Source of the DNA: an uncultured Desulfobulbus sp.
GTDB taxonomy: Bacteria > Desulfobacterota > Desulfobulbia > Desulfobulbales > Desulfobulbaceae
DNA length: 8,067 bases
Reading direction: 5' to 3'
Assembly (NCBI GenBank): GCA_946539945.1
Contig: CAMNHX010000057.1
Coordinates: forward strand, 1 to 8,067
Shown: positions 7,220 to 8,067 of the stretch, one piece after another
How the letters are laid out: every line of letters begins with the position of its first letter
Numbering within the stretch: position 1 is the stretch's first letter
Translations under genes and position numbers: made by a program
The notes under the pieces: generated by a model
The model's input: the letters and a program-made list of their open reading frames with translations, nothing else
Database searches by the model: none
What the model was told of the DNA's origin: nothing

Positions 7220-8065
7220 CTACTTGCCTGCCAACCGCAGAAACAGCCGCTTCAGGCTGTTTTTGACAAAGCGTATCGGATTGAAGCGCACGCCCATCAG
7301 CACTTCGGGCACGACAAAGCCGGTTGTCCGCAGGGACTCCAGTAAGGACAGATCCACAGTCAAGCCATCAAGCGTGGTTCCCGGGAGACCCAGCTTGCGT
7401 TCCGCTTGCCAAAGCGGGCTTTGTTCGACCGGCAGTCCCACAATCCGCAAGAGAACCGTGTCCACAGCCACGGGATTGGTCCCGCAGACCACGCAACCCA
7501 ACGGAAAGGGCCTGCCATAGATAGGCCCTACCACGTGCATGGCCACAATGCCATCCACCAGATGCACGGCAGGGGGCAGCAAGCCGGGAATGGAGGCTAC
7601 CAATTCAAAAAACAGGCTGTTTTCGCCGCCGTGGATCATGTGGATCAAAGGCTTTTGAAAGCCGGACACACAGCCAAAGCAGTTCTTGACCGCCATCGTC
7701 ACCCGGGCTTGAGCATGAGCCTTGACCCGGGGCAAATTCACAAACAGATCGCAGTCCAAGGCTGCTGTCGCCAGTCCAAGCCGCACGCCGCAGACCAAAG
7801 TCACGGGTCTGCGGCGTCTGAAGTTCCGCACTTTGATCCCCATGGCCCGCAGAGCCTCCAACACGCCCAGCGCCTGCAGCACACCGTTCGCAGAACCAAA
7901 GCCCGGCGAATCCCCCACTGACACCACCGCACCCTGATCCTGAAACCAGCGGGCAACAGCCAGGAGAAAGCCCGGTTCTGTACAGGCAAGGCGGTTCTTT
8001 GCGGTCAGCAGATTGGGCTTCAGGAGGACGTGCAAACCGTGCGGATTGCGGCCCGCAAGGCTCGC
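7220..8065 (-). CDS. DUF362 family protein, C-terminal part (5' end outside window)
   Basis: The frame is open to the right edge and ends at TAG (7222-7220), leaving 281 visible residues; perhaps 20-60 are missing at the N-terminus. The family pattern is clear: VLLKPNLL (residues 13-20 of the visible part), the glycine-rich GDSPGFG (51-57), then DLFVNLPRVKAHAQ, VTMAVKNCFGCVSG, VHLVDGIVAMHVVGP and CGTNPVAVDTVLLRIVGL. DUF362 proteins are common in anaerobes and archaea; their reaction is not established, and many carry a ferredoxin domain at the C-terminus. That domain is absent here: the protein ends in a basic, amphipathic stretch (NPIRFVKNSLKRLF) without a CxxCxxC cluster. It is convergent with the transposase remnant, separated by 53 bp that contain no terminator hairpin I can see. 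No start codon is assigned because the frame continues past the edge. Confidence 0.92.
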   Translation of the reverse strand, partial: ASLAGRNPHGLHVLLKPNLLTAKNRLACTEPGFLLAVARWFQDQGAVVSVGDSPGFGSANGVLQALGVLEALRAMGIKVRNFRRRRPVTLVCGVRLGLATAALDCDLFVNLPRVKAHAQARVTMAVKNCFGCVSGFQKPLIHMIHGGENSLFFELVASIPGLLPPAVHLVDGIVAMHVVGPIYGRPFPLGCVVCGTNPVAVDTVLLRIVGLPVEQSPLWQAERKLGLPGTTLDGLTVDLSLLESLRTTGFVVPEVLMGVRFNPIRFVKNSLKRLFLRLAGK

Positions 8066-8067
8066 CT

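Overview
The window looks like accessory chromosome from an anaerobic or microaerophilic Gram-negative bacterium, most likely a sulfate reducer of the Desulfovibrio group. That placement is inferred from the ClpB and rubrerythrin sequences, the GC-rich coding DNA and a Fur/PerR-type operator beside rubrerythrin; no rRNA or other marker gene is present to prove it.

Layout on the + strand: the C-terminal 485 residues of the disaggregase ClpB (from the left edge to 1460); a roughly 150-bp palindromic MITE-like element (1479-1632); the C-terminal remnant of a RelE/ParE-type toxin (1633-1839); a 1084-residue single-chain restriction-modification enzyme with a PD-(D/E)XK-like N-terminus and an N6-adenine methyltransferase core (1879-5133); and, 62 nt further on, kptA, the RNA 2'-phosphotransferase (5196-5759). 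On the - strand: rubrerythrin (6085-6582), with its own promoter, a palindromic operator and a strong shared terminator, and the C-terminal part of a DUF362 protein that runs off the right edge (7220-8067). Between the last two lies a decayed ISL3-family transposase tail on the + strand (about 6915-7152).

The stretch from 1461 to about 7170 reads as an insertion and turnover region. It has mobile-element debris at both ends (the palindromic element with toxin remnant on the left, the ISL3 tail on the right) and a defence-type enzyme plus kptA inside. The restriction-modification enzyme and kptA are co-directional and closely spaced, so they may be co-transcribed. A functional link between DNA modification and a Tpt1-type RNA/ADP-ribose enzyme is the most interesting hypothesis here, but the sequence shows only proximity.

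Rubrerythrin forms a self-contained oxidative-stress unit: strong Shine-Dalgarno, promoter, Fur/PerR-like operator, and a 16-bp-stem terminator that could also stop transcription coming from the kptA side. The 325-bp gap between kptA and rubrerythrin has no convincing intact gene. It does hold several small hairpins and a protein-like reading that switches frame, so it is either a decayed gene or an unrecognised structured RNA.
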